This document shows positions 13,224-24,099 of a stretch of 64,000 bases of DNA, piece by piece. A model generated the notes under the pieces. The model saw only the letters and a program-made list of their open reading frames with translations, searched no databases and was not told the DNA's origin. How positions within the stretch are numbered: the stretch's first letter is position 1; every line of letters begins with the position of its first letter. Both the position numbers and the translations under genes were made by a program. The stretch comes from Climacium dendroides (Eukaryota; Streptophyta; Bryopsida; Hypnales; Climaciaceae), in the NCBI GenBank assembly GCA_950106755.1, contig OX467087.1:14512047-14576046 (forward strand), read 5' to 3'.

Positions 13224-13930
13224 TAGAAATAGAGATATATATCAAAACTATGACTTTTTATTTTAAGATATACTGTAGTGACAAATATTGGTGTTGGAGA
13301 TAGAATTAGAGACTATGATTTTTGCTTTAAAAATGTAGTGATTGGAAGTAGCTTTAGGGATAGAGTTCAAAACTATGATTTTTTATCCAAATTTTTTCCA
13401 TAGTGATGGATATTGGTTTTGGAGATAGAAATTGATATTTAATTAACTATGGTCAAATTGATAGTTCAAAATTCATATTACATCCACTAGTTCTTGACAA
13501 GAAAATGGAAGATGGCTCAAAAATGTTGAAAATAAAAATACAAATTTGAAGAAAAAGGATTACAATATGAAATAAAAAGTTCAATTGTAGACTATCAAGT
13601 GAAAATGAAGTTCAAATGTAGACTATTGAATTAGAAAATGGTACAAAATGACAAAATCATCATTTTGAGCCAAAATCAAAACTAAACAAAACAATTTTTT
13701 TTGACAAGTGTTATTTACCCGCCAATACATTTTCAATTACAAAATTATCCATAATTTTATAAAAATTCCAAAATTAGTAAAATATGGGTTCAAAATTTAA
13801 GATTGTGATTTTTTGTTTCAATTCTTTTCAAGGTGAAGGGGATTGGCTTTAAAGATATAGTTCAAGATTGTGATTTTCAATTGTCTTGTAGTGATTGGTA
13901 TTAGCTTTGGAGATAGAGATTGTAAATTAT
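13224..13930. repeat. Degenerate repeats marking the left outer arm edge
   Basis: Several units share AACTATGATTTTT, then TAGTGATGGATATTGG and TTTGGAGATAGA (about 13224-13430 and again 13800-13925). Part of this stretch, including CATCCACTAG and AAAATGGAAGATGGCTC, recurs in reverse orientation at about 61100-61250. Segments around 13800-13890 resemble the reverse of 60100-60230. This makes it the diverged outer continuation of the inverted duplication. Confidence 0.55.
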
Positions 13931-14782
13931 TTTTTAGGATTAAAAGATTAGGAAACAACACAAGGAAATGGGCATAGGAGAGCGTATATAGGGAATAAAT
14001 GTAAGGGAATGATGGAAGGAAAGGAGCATTTCCTCTTTCATCAATTTGGAAGGGCAACAATCTCCATGGTCATTAATGATATGGGATAGATGATACATTG
14101 TAGGAAAAAGAAAGCAAAATATGAAGTATAGTAGTGGGCTCTTATTGCAACCTTCTTCTTCAAACAATCTCCACATGAAGCTCTAAAATGAACAATAAAC
14201 ACTTCCCATAATGTGAGAGCATAATAAAAATTGGTTTATACTTCACCAATAGATGGAATAATAGCTTGGGATCGGAGTGTCCATTTCAAAACTGAGGTGT
14301 TTCCACTTTATTTTTTCTAAATGAAAATTTGGAGTTGCCTTTTTACAAATGCTAAAGAATCTAGGGTTTGTTTAACTATTTAAACAATAATGGTTGCATT
14401 TTGGAACCTTGTGTGTTACTTTTTGCATGTCACAACGCTTATTTTGTTCAAGCCATATCTTTTCACTGACTACACGTGTGTGAGTTTTGCAAGGCCTATG
14501 ATAAAAAATACATGTTTAAAGCAGAATTCTTTGAAAATTCATAAGTAATTCATAAATGCCCCCCAAAATATGAAACTGCTTGAAGTTAAATTCTGCATAG
14601 TTTTTCTTCAAGTGAAAAATAAGGGGAAATAATTTTGGTCATCTGAAACTCATCACAAAGGCATAAAGGGTCGCTTTATGAGCACATTACCTTACATCCG
14701 TTCCAGTAAACCATGTGATTTTACAGAACCAAGATGAAAATAGTCAGTATCTACTTACTCCAAAACCACATCACAAAAGTAT

Positions 14783-14989
14783 CCCCCAATTGCAACAGTA
14801 TTGTTTCAATGCTTGAATAGTAGAGTACTAAAAACATACTATTGCAATATTGCAATAATATAGTTTCAATGGATAGAGTACACCCTCCATTGAAATTGTA
14901 TTGTTGCAGTACTAAAAAACAATATGTTTTTAGTACTCTACTGGTCAAGCATTGAAACAGTATTTCAACAATACTGTTGCAATGGGGGG
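14783..14989. mobile_element. Foldback MITE near the outer arm boundary
   Basis: About 207 bp that is almost wholly an inverted repeat. Both ends read inward as CCCCC, then ATTGCAACAGTATTGTT, and later TAGTAGAGTACTAAAAACAT or a close relative. One arm has about 13 extra bases. There is no clear target duplication. It sits just outside the point (about 15005) where similarity to the right GDSL promoter begins, and the right side lacks it. Confidence 0.65.
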
Positions 14990-15490
14990 CTTTTTCCCGA
15001 TGTAGTACACATCCACTCAGTCGTCGGAAGTTCAACCCAGACAACCTTCGGACCCCACAGCCCAGTCTCCAGCGCGGCGGACCCAAAGAAAAGAAGCGAA
15101 AAATACTCTTCAGTTCGGTCTTCCTCCACGCGGTGTTCTCAATATTTTTTTACCTTATTTGCTGCTAGAATGAAAGTTCAATGTGTGAACACAAACAAAA
15201 GCAGAAAGCACGTTCACCTTCCTCTGTAGCGTTGAACTGACATTCATCACACTATTTTAGAATTCAACGAAGCGAGAGTTTTTCAATGACTTATGTCAAC
15301 TCGAGTTACCGTGTTTGCATGCGGTCTCAAATCTCATGCTTCCTTCGATTGGTACAAATGGGCTCACCATTCGCACTTCGATCTCATTCAACCTGCACAA
15401 CTCTCTCCTCCAACACTCGAGCGAGCTCTATCACGGCGGACGGACTGCGCGCGGCTCCACCAGATCGATCGGCAGCTAGGGGAATCTACT

Positions 15491-15497
15491 TATATAT
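15491..15497 (+). promoter_or_regulatory. Candidate TATA box of the left GDSL gene
   Basis: TATATAT lies about 105 bases before the start codon. It falls in a segment of about 35 bases that has no counterpart in the right GDSL promoter, so the two copies do not share a core promoter position. Confidence 0.4.
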
Positions 15498-15600
15498 CTG
15501 GGGACCTGAACAACACTTGAATCGACTCGAGAACTTGCTTTCAAATTAAGCTGGTGGATTAGAAATTCAGCTTCGATCGGGGCTGGCGACGACGTCAAGA

Positions 15601-17145
15601 ATGGCGTCCACGTCCAGACTGGGGATGCTCTGCTGGGGTGTCCTCGTTGCTGCTTGCTTCCTGCAATCGATGCACGTGGCTTCCGCCGACAAGACCTTGC
15701 CCGAGTGCGAGTTCCCGGCGGTGTATGCGTTCGGAGACTCGCTGACCGACACCGGAAACTCCATCGCGGCCTTTCCCGACCAGTTTGCCCACGCCGAGCT
15801 CGACCCCAACGGCATCCTGTTTCCCAGCCATGCCGCGGATCGATACACCGACGGCAAATTGTTGGTGGACTTCCTTGGTACGAACGCGGCTCATTCCAAT
15901 TCAATCCTGCAACCCACAATCATATACCAACTAATTAATCCAGCAAGTAATGAATAATAGACACTGGCATGGAAGCTAACTAGCACCACCAATTAAGAAT
16001 TTTGCAGATTTACAGTCATTATCAAACAGGGATTGATTTATAGTCTCTGTCGTCAGTACGTGATGACATAGAAAATTGAGTTGCCCCGGGATCATTTGCT
16101 GGTTTGTTGTAAACATTGTACTGATTGGATTTGCTGTTGGCTCTGTTGAACGGCAGCTTTCGGAGTGCACCTGCGGCCCATCTACCCCGTGCTGCGAGGC
16201 ACCGGCCCCGACTTCACGTACGGCACCAACTTCGCGGCATATGGCGCGCCGGCGCGGACCGTGAAGGTGTGGCGTAAGGACTCGGGATTCAGCAGCCCTT
16301 TCTCGCTGGACGTGCAGCAGCAATGGTATGAGCGCTACAAAGTGCGCGTGTGGTTCTACGAGAGCCCCATCTTCCACTCGCCCGGGCTGAACCAGAGCCT
16401 GCCCAAGCTGGCCACCGTGAACGAGTCGCTGTTCCTGGTGTGGTCCGGCTACCAAGACTACTTCTCCAGCCTGTACGACAAGACGCTCACGCCGCGCCAG
16501 ACGCGCTCCATTGTGCCGCAGGTGGTGGAAGCCATCGAAACGCACATCGAGAAAATGCTGACGCCGGTGCTGTACACGCCCCCGGCGACGCCCACGTTCC
16601 AGATGCCCACGGCCCGCACCCTTCTGGTGGTGAACCTGCCTCCCTTGGGCTGCATGCCCGCCATGCTGTCGATGTACGGCGGCCCGCACGCCAAGTACGA
16701 CCGCCATGGCTGCCTGAGCGACCTCAACCAAATCACGCACCACCACAACCAGCTGCTGGGCGAGAAGATGGAGGAGTTGCGGGCCAAGTACCCGCAGGCG
16801 CAGCTGCTGTACGGCGACGCTCACGGCGTGTACACGGACATCCTGAAGGACCCGAAGAAGTACAACGTGACGGAGCCGCTGAAGGCTTGCTGCGGCGCGG
16901 GCGGCGCGTACAACTTCAACAAGGAGGTGACTTGCGGGAGCTCGGGCCTGGTGGACAACCAGTTCGTGAATCTGACTTCGTCGCACTGCGCGGATCCCGC
17001 GGCGCATCTGAGCTGGGACGGCATCCACACGTCCAACACGTTCAACAAGGCCGCCGTGACGGCTTTCCTTCAGGGCAAGCACGTCACCCCCAAGGGCGGG
17101 CTGAACTGCTCCCCCGACTTCTCGCACTTTGACGACCCCCATTAA
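15601..17145 (+). CDS. GDSL-type SGNH hydrolase (left copy)
   Basis: Two exons, 15601-15877 and 16157-17145, joined across a split codon (G|CT) at a GT-AG intron of 279 bp, encode 421 residues. Residues 1-29 form a signal peptide, so the protein is probably secreted to the cell wall or apoplast. The nucleophile motif FGDSLTDTG places Ser47. Block II is GTNF at 115-118 and the Asp/His block WDGIHTS places Asp380 and His383. Plant GDSL enzymes are esterases or lipases acting on acyl esters of cutin, lipids or sugars; the substrate cannot be told here. Block III, normally Gly-x-Asn-Asp, reads GYQD (Gln192 where the oxyanion Asn is expected). The right copy at 57137-58672 has the same exon sizes and 18 differing residues. 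It converges on the SABATH and BURP genes. Confidence 0.88.
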
Positions 17146-18224
17146 TTGATTCCGTCCACAGGAGCCATTTTCAGTATGGTCACTCCGATCCCACTGTTTA
17201 GAATGATCGAGCAACTTCACTTGTAGAATAATGCTTTCATCGTTAGTGATTCGACATTCTTGTTTAGAATGATCGAGCAACTTCACTTGTAGAATAATGC
17301 TTTCATCGTTAGTGATTCCACATTCTTGTTGAGATTGATCTCAACGCAGCATTCTTACTCTTGATGAAATCCGTCGAATCGAAATTCATTAATAATGTCG
17401 TGGATCCTGAAGTTGGGTTCACTTCAATTCGCAATTGCGTGAAACATCTGCTCATGACGTTCGTCCGAGTATAAATTTACTCGATCACTCAATCATTGAA
17501 CACAGCGGCTGTCACAGATTCTATGGATGGGCAAGGACTTACATAATTCACCCCCTAAGTCGGGGATACCCCTCGGACTTACTGCGATATGAATGATATT
17601 AAGTACATTTTTCCACCTCATTGACCCTGTATTTAATTCCAACTGAAAGAAAGATTTGCACAAATTCCAAGCCTGCCCAGATTCCCACCTTTATTAACCC
17701 CTTGGAGTGGCTGAAGCCATTGCGGTCAAATTCATTCAATTGACGCAATTCAGAGCGTTAAAATTGCGACATTCAATTACAGGAAGCTTTCACTACGAGG
17801 ACAGGTATAGATCTAAGTGTCTGGACGGGCGTTTGAAGACGTCTCAATTTCATGAATTTCCGCCAATTTCACGAAAATGACGTTAGCTAGATTTGAGGTT
17901 GCAAGACATCTTTAGGGCTTCCATTGCTATGATTATCCATACCAAATTGCTGTTGGTCTTTAGTTCAAACCCCGAATGCTGGGCGAAATTGAAATGATCT
18001 CACAAGTTGGACCGGGTATGGCGTTCAGGATAATACCATCTGATCGTGCTTTCTGTACAACATACTTATATATCAACTGCTCCTCGAGTCGATTCTTACA
18101 CCCAGTCAGTTTATTTCATGGCCTTGATTAAATGATTCCTCGAAACGTGAATCCTCTGTTCGAAGTGCTTCGTTAATGTTTTGCCGCACGGGCATCTGGG
18201 ACAGCCAGTTGTGAACCCTCAGGT

Positions 18225-18507
18225 TGTTGGGAACGATTCGAATTCTGTAATCGTATCATAGTTACTAACGTTCTAGAAGCGATCATTAGCTGGTACCTCA
18301 GGTGAGGATGATAATCATCCCGTTTGGGATGATTCTTGATTACGTAGATGTCTCTCCGAGAGTATGACTCTCCGTGGCCATGTAAATCACTGTCGTTGTC
18401 CGTCTTGTTAGCTGTCTCTGTGCGCAGCGGAATTTGAGAAATAAAGCAGTTCGTTAAACATGTGATTCATGAGTATTCAATGTTTGTCTGGTTCCTAGAA
18501 TCCAATA
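18225..18507 (+). mobile_element. Candidate solo LTR of a Copia-like retrotransposon
   Basis: This 283-bp segment starts TGTTGGGAACG, the usual look of a plant Copia LTR. It carries a polyadenylation-like AATAAA near 18440. It is bracketed by 5-bp direct repeats CAGGT at 18220-18224 and 18508-18512. The mirrored place in the right arm (about 56215) has a single CAGGT and no such insert, although the right side diverges soon after. The 3' end reads CCAATA rather than the canonical CA, which lowers certainty. Confidence 0.55.
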
Positions 18508-20115
18508 CAGGTATAGAAACATGAGCGAAAATAGCACACGAGCAATCTTTTGCTTCTTACAAGCACTTCACCAAAGCCAGGGTGGGCTACAGCGAGTTCC
18601 TCGTAACAACTCCAGCTTTGCATCAAGTGGTTCAAAACTCTCGTCCTGCTGCTCAAACAACTAGCACCGATGGGTCACAGGATTACTTCAAGGGAACCAA
18701 ATCGCAACTCTGTCCATTTCCATTTGAGAAGGCATTAGGAACAATTATATGAGAATCGCTATGGGAAAATCATGAGAACTCGATTGGGAACACCACGAAA
18801 TCGTGAATGGAAAAAGCGTGGGAAACTTTGGAGAATAATGTTCGTGAGAATGTGATTGGGGACACATTGGGAGCTTGCAGCATGAATTAAACGTGCAAAG
18901 TACCCCAGGAATTCCTCAGAACTGACGGATGTTTTCTCCTTATTGCCTCCTCAGAAACCTCAAGCTCATAGAAATAGCTCTTTCCCAAAGACAACCCCGA
19001 GTAACATCAGAGTTCAAAAGTAGAAGCCTACTGGTGCTATTCACGGTTCGCATCATCCCAATCAAACGTACACCTCCAAAAGAAGATGAAGAGAGCACTC
19101 CGCCCGAATCACCTGCTCTTGCAAGCCCCGGAAAAAGTTAGTCACAACCTTCAGAACCGCGTCCGGGAATACGTCCGGGAATACGCCAATCGTAGCTAAT
19201 TCTGGACCTGGCACAAAAAATTTGATCAATATCAATGTTACACCACTTGAAGGCACTGTGATAGCACGAGGCACCTCAAGACCGGCACGACCAAACAAGG
19301 TCTCTTTGCCCCCGTCACGTATTCCGCGCCCTCCACTTGCGACCGACACCATGTTGACCAGCAGGGAAATATCATCTTCAAGGCAGCTACGTCAAAAGAG
19401 AGGGTCCATGACTACGAAGCAAGCTGCTTCAGCATCAAATACAAGTACACCGCAAATCAAAATATTGTGATTTATGTCTCCAGAAGCCAGTCGATGCTGA
19501 ACCAGATAACAACGCCAAGAACAACATGGACATTCCTTCCACTAGAAGCGAGACTGCTGGAGATTGCAATCCAAATCACCTTTCTCCTGACCACGAGCAG
19601 GTAGGACTTGCTCCATTCATGCACTTAGCACTTCCAAAGTGACTATTTTTGAGAAACATGCATTAGAATGGGGGCCGGCTTCAATGTCGTGATTTCCAGG
19701 CGTTATTTGTTATTACCATATATGACCCGAAGATAGCGAAGCTGATGCAAGTTCCATGTACATCAAAGATTCTGAACTTGCTGGCTTCAACTGGTATTCT
19801 CGTCATGCTAGGTGGTCACCCTTCATTCAGTGTGTCTTCAATAAATGTAATGGGCAGATAAGTCAACGAAATGTTCACATGGTTCAGAATAACCTTCAGA
19901 ATTGCCTGCAAGGGACTGGAGCCTTGTCTTGAACGAAGCAACCGCCTTATTTGTGTCATCAGAGAAAGACAGTCAAGTTTCTGAATCTTTCTGCACATGG
20001 GAATGTGCGAGAGCAGCCTCCTTTGGCAGCAGGCTCTGGTTCTTCATCACAAGCTTCGATTTCAACAAATGAAAGCTTTCCAGTGCCAGACCTGGTAAAA
20101 GAGGAAGCGTGCACA

Positions 20116-20373
20116 TCAACTTGAGGCCGGTCGGATGACCATTATACTGGAAGTTTCATGATGATGAGAACTGCTGGCACGAAATTTCTGCGAGATTGCT
20201 ATTCTGGTGAAGTACGTTGTGGGGCATGTCTGCGGCGTGTCACTTGCAACACATGGCTTACTGGAAGGAGAGGATTCTGCGCTGCCTGTCTTCACGCTGT
20301 ATCCCTCGGGGAATTCAACTGAAGCAAATGTCAAGGAATAGCTCCGATTCCAAAAGCGCCTAGGCTTTGGCAT
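20116..20373 (-). pseudogene. Unrecognised gene remnant, outer-arm version
   Basis: The reverse strand encodes IAISQKFRASSSHHHETSS and then VIRP before stopping. The same peptide occurs at 53900-53997 (+) and, in a longer frame, at 31314-31604 (-). This copy and the 53.9-kb copy share a 4-base insertion just after VIRP that breaks the frame; the 31.4-kb copy reads on through QVDVRASSIPRTGTGK. Conservation of this stretch suggests a once-coding exon. I do not recognise the protein. Confidence 0.3.
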
Positions 20374-20526
20374 TGAACATTTATTTAAATAGAGATGAAC
20401 TGAATTTTTCGTTCCTTAGAAATTCTACGTAACATGCCACAAAATTCTGGAAATGTGGTAGAGGTAGTGATATGGGTGGCTTCACTTGATACAGAAGTTT
20501 CAACTTGTATTAACCTGTTGTGAGCA

Positions 20527-21873
20527 TTGGTATTAGTTGAAGTGACAGGAACACGTGCATTAGTTAAAGAAAGAGTGCTTGCCGCAGAATATCTCTTAGT
20601 GTTTCCACTTCAGTCACAGAATCAAGGCAGGAAGGCGATAATACTTGTAAGATCAGTGCTGCAGAGATGCAAACAATTGTTCTCTGGCGTTGAGAAATTA
20701 TTGCAACCATTCACTCACTGCATGATGGATCCCATCATACTTACTGCACTCACCAGGCTATGCAGAATGGATTTTGGCTCCAGTTTGAACACTACTTCCG
20801 ACGCTTTCCAATGTGAGTCTCCTCGGTGAAAGCTCACAGTCAGGATCCTTAGAAGCCCTGTCCCAGTTTCGAGTTGCCCGAGTGGAGCCTGAGCACATGA
20901 TTGCCATGCCTATCGAGGGCTATATATAAAGCCACTTCAATGTGACCATGTATATTTAGCGCTCTCAACTCTGAAGTTTTGCACATTTTACCACCAAAGT
21001 AATTAAAAGAGGTCTTTTGCATCAGTGTACTACAAAAATTGGAAAGTTTACAACTATTAGTTGAACATGATTGTTTGTAATAGCGACCACCGCTTCAATC
21101 AATCTGGCGATCGAGCACCTGATGGAAGCTCCGTCCAGGAAATTGACCGCCAACTCGTATCTCCGCAGCATGATTTTCCACATTCAGTTCACCACAAGGT
21201 AGCTATTTGAACATGCAAACTACATCATTCTGTCAATGAACATCATCAGAAGCCATCAATATAGAACAAGAACACACTTCCATTCCAAGCCATTGCTAGT
21301 TACGAACAATAAAAGGGGCCAGTTTATTCACACAAAAGCAACTGAGAGGGTGGTCATCAATCTGGCCGAGATGACTCACGTCAGTCGTACATGTAGGCCA
21401 TTGCAGGCTTAATTCGTCAAGCTCCGATGAATACCATCCAAACCCCTGAGCTAGCCAGGACTATCCTCTCTTGAACTCTCAAGCCTGCATACTAACGTCC
21501 AGCTGCTTAGGACACTCCACGAATCCCAATCCCACCCATTCTCTTCCAAGGGCTCGGCAACCTCCACCCTGACCACCAGTCAGTCGATCTGTGCACAGAG
21601 CTAGAGGTCGTCCATGCCATGGCCGTTGGATGAAATCCACGGATTCGCACACAGTGCAGAGCACCACACGGACACTGAAAGAGGCCGAAATGACGAGGAA
21701 AGTACAGATATCACACACACTGGAAGCACATTTAACATATCAAACTCCACCACTCCCGCCACACGTACGTACGTGCTGTAGGAAGCAGGCCCATACAGAT
21801 ATATAGCTGCAGGCGCGGAAGGGAGGATTCGATCAGCAGACAGCAGTAGAATTGCTCGCGCACTCCATCTGGG
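20527..21873. repeat. Downstream block of the BURP/SABATH unit, copy at SABATH
   Basis: Reads in the same direction as 31800-33219 and in reverse of about 52372-53330. Shared landmarks are CAGAATATCTCTT, CAGAATCAAGGCAGGAAGGC, GATTTTCCACATTCAGTTCA, CATTGCAGGCTTAATTCGTC and GGACACTGAAAGAGG. In the other two copies this block is the 3' flank of BURP. Here it is the 3' flank of the SABATH gene and ends in BURP stop-codon sequence. Confidence 0.7.
21860..21873 (-). pseudogene. Remnant of the BURP 3' coding end beside SABATH
   Basis: The forward bases CACTCCATCTGGG and the flanking CTCGCG align with the last codons and stop of BURP (33207-33219 on the left, mirrored at 52372-52384). The stop triplet has changed from TGA to TGC on the reverse strand. 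Homology continues without a break through the 3' flank. The stretch is very short, so it counts only because it lies exactly at the end of a long homologous block. Confidence 0.5.
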
Positions 21874-21928
21874 TGAGAGTAGAGAAATACAAATATGATC
21901 GACTGGTTTCTCTCAAATTCTCCCCGGA

Positions 21929-21985
21929 CCTATTTTCGGATCAAACAGAGACCTATTTTCGGATCAAACAGAGACCTATTTTCGG
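21929..21985. repeat. 23-bp tandem repeat across the SABATH stop codon
   Basis: Nearly three head-to-tail units of CCTATTTTCGGATCAAACAG plus three bases begin at 21929, 21952 and 21975. The predicted SABATH stop (21976-21978) lies in the last unit, so repeat expansion may have altered the protein end or 3' processing. Confidence 0.75.
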
Positions 21986-23995
21986 ATCAAAACGGCCAAA
22001 ATGCAATCCATGGACAAGCTAGACACCCTCTTCTCCCGCACAGCCGTAGCAGCATTTCTCTGCAAGCGTTCAAAAAACTTATGACATTTTTCTTCACCAA
22101 TATGTTCCACCATGATCGAATTCACAAGGCTTCTTGTGAAATTTTTGGTGAACTGGCCATATGCCTCAGGATCCGCAAGAATTTGTTCCACTTCATTTGG
22201 TGTGAAGTAGCTTTGCCGCTTGATCTCACATCGTTTGATGTGGAAAACATTTGTGGACTCTGTGACTACTTTCACGTCGTCCACGCTGTGACAGTACACC
22301 GGAACGTTGAAGGTATCCCTTCTCTCTTCTTCTATAATACCCTGCAACATTGAAATAAATTGGTAAGAAAGTCATTGAAACGTGATGGATTAGATCACCT
22401 TTGTATGCTTGTGATGAAACTTAGAATCTCTTCACTGACTCTTCCTTGAGGAGACAACCTAAGTACTATTAGAACATACAAAAAGTTTTGGTGTCCAAAG
22501 AAAATTGGAAATGTGTTGAAAGCAATGATAGCATGTTGATTACTATCACTTCAAAGAATGAATTTCCTATAGAATCGTGAAAACGTGATATTATCAAACT
22601 TGTGCAAATGGAATGAGTTTGGTGAACAATATTACTTAGATAACTATAATTTGTAGGTCTCTATTTGTTTAAGGTTAAAAGTTTGACAATTGTAGAATGT
22701 TCTACCCCTAGCCATATAGAAAGAAAGACAAGGAAATTATATGTTTTAGTATGAGGGAAAAGAATAACATTGACATGGATCCTTTAGCCTAAGTAGCACT
22801 CACCCTTCATTGAGCAATAATATTTGACTTAAAGGATAAGTAAGTGCTTCGTCATTGACATTTTTTTTAAACCGTTTATAAAAATCTGATGCATATGGAA
22901 ATTATTCATTGATTCCTATTTGGGGTAGAGACAATTTCCCAATTAGTTGTTTTCTGAGATTGACTTGAGTGAACTAGATCACAATACCTCAATGACGAGT
23001 TCTTCCCATGTCTCCTCAAAGACTTTAGTGAAAGGCCCCATATACTCCCCCTCCCTAGGCCATTGATTCTCTGGATGGTTTCCATCCGCACGACCAGGAG
23101 CGTAAAAGAGGAGGAGACCACCTGGGACGACTTCATTTGCTCGAGATAGCAAAAAATTACAAAGATCTTGCCTCGCTGACTGTGCGAAGGCCTGCACTGC
23201 TGCAACATTCTTGTTATCGTGTATCCACACTCTCCCCTTGTTACAAGCGGGTGAAGTTTTGTCCAACACCGCATCAGGCACCTGTTCAACGGACCAGTAG
23301 CCACGCAATGCATAAGAAAGCTTGGCTCAAGTCTGCTTCGATGATTTCGTTCACCTACAGCTTGTTGTAGTTTATGCCGTGACCGACAATATTTTGACAA
23401 TGTAACTACATTTTTCAGTTACATGCACTGATAAACTGCAAGCAAAGTTACCTGTGACATCCATTGAACCCCGAAGACAGAGATGGCGACATGAAGATTT
23501 CCCCTGGGAAAGAGGGGTCTGTGCCATGACATAGAAATCCTCCATGCTCGTAGCTTGCGTTTTTCGCCAATCCTCCAATTGGAGGAACAAAGTGTTGAAA
23601 TCATTGGAAGGCAAGTCGCAGAAGAAATACTGCACCTCATCAGGAAATGTCCTCCCACCGCTCAACCTTGCTCGGCACACACTTCGGTAACAGATCTCCG
23701 CGTATCGAAGAGGATTCGCTCCCACGGAGCATCCGAAATCAGCCATACGAATCGCGCTCCCGCTCCCGCTCCAGTCCATGAATAATTCCAGCTCCATAAT
23801 CTCTTGCTCCAAGATCGGCTTCAAGATATTTATGGATTGAGATTGCGTCGATGAGTTTCTGGTGTAGCTGAACTCTCCTGCGCCACTCGCCATCCCAGCT
23901 ATGGCTCGTGCAACCTTCATCGTTTTCTCTTTGCCTGCAAGCCTGGTCATCGTATCACCACAAACCTCACCTCCACCTGCTGCTGCATCGTCCAT
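21976..23995 (-). pseudogene. SABATH carboxyl methyltransferase, frameshifted
   Basis: Reverse-strand exons 23995-23452, 23281-22988 and 22341-21976 are joined by GT-AG introns of 170 and 646 bp at family-consistent places (WMSQ|VPDAV and LVIE|GIIEEE). The protein starts at 23995, or more like the family at 23920 with MKVARAIAG. Motifs in order are GEFSYTRNSS, the SAM-binding ADFGCSVGANPL, VQYFFCDLPSNDFNTLF, DKTSPACNKGRVWIHD, VPGGLLLFYAPGR and DTFNVPVY. SABATH enzymes transfer a methyl group from SAM to carboxylates such as salicylate, jasmonate or farnesoate; the substrate cannot be read here. Between FYVMAQ and LFPRGNLHV (about 23505-23520) the frame changes, and the usual GSFY segment before LFP is missing. 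About 20 bases seem deleted, so the protein would be truncated. The exon borders and the rest look well kept, implying recent loss or a sequencing error. Confidence 0.75.
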
Positions 23996-24099
23996 AACTA
24001 GAACAGCCCACGTACAAGCAATTCGATAGTGCACAATTTCCTAAACGGTATGCACAATTCAAAACAAATAGCGAATATTCTTAACAAACATTGCCTTTG

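Larger units (their letters stand above)
17146..20400. repeat. Shared spacer block, left outer arm
   Basis: Matches 53850-57130 in reverse orientation through many short conserved stretches, for example CCGCACGGGCATCTGGGACA at about 18184, and GGTCTCTTTGCCCCCGTCACG and neighbouring sequence at about 19300. The match is broken by indels and by a solo LTR on this side. Several open frames in it are conserved in part, but they shift frame between copies and none resembles a family I know. I read it as spacer that may hold remains of a dead gene. Confidence 0.6.

Noticed and set aside
15976..17286. Long open frame (436 codons) antisense to the left GDSL gene, with similar ones at 57155-58183, 33273-34214 and 51377-52318
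   Set aside because: They are arginine-, histidine- and glycine-rich shadows produced by GC-rich third positions in the real genes on the other strand. The sense frames carry family motifs and splice correctly.
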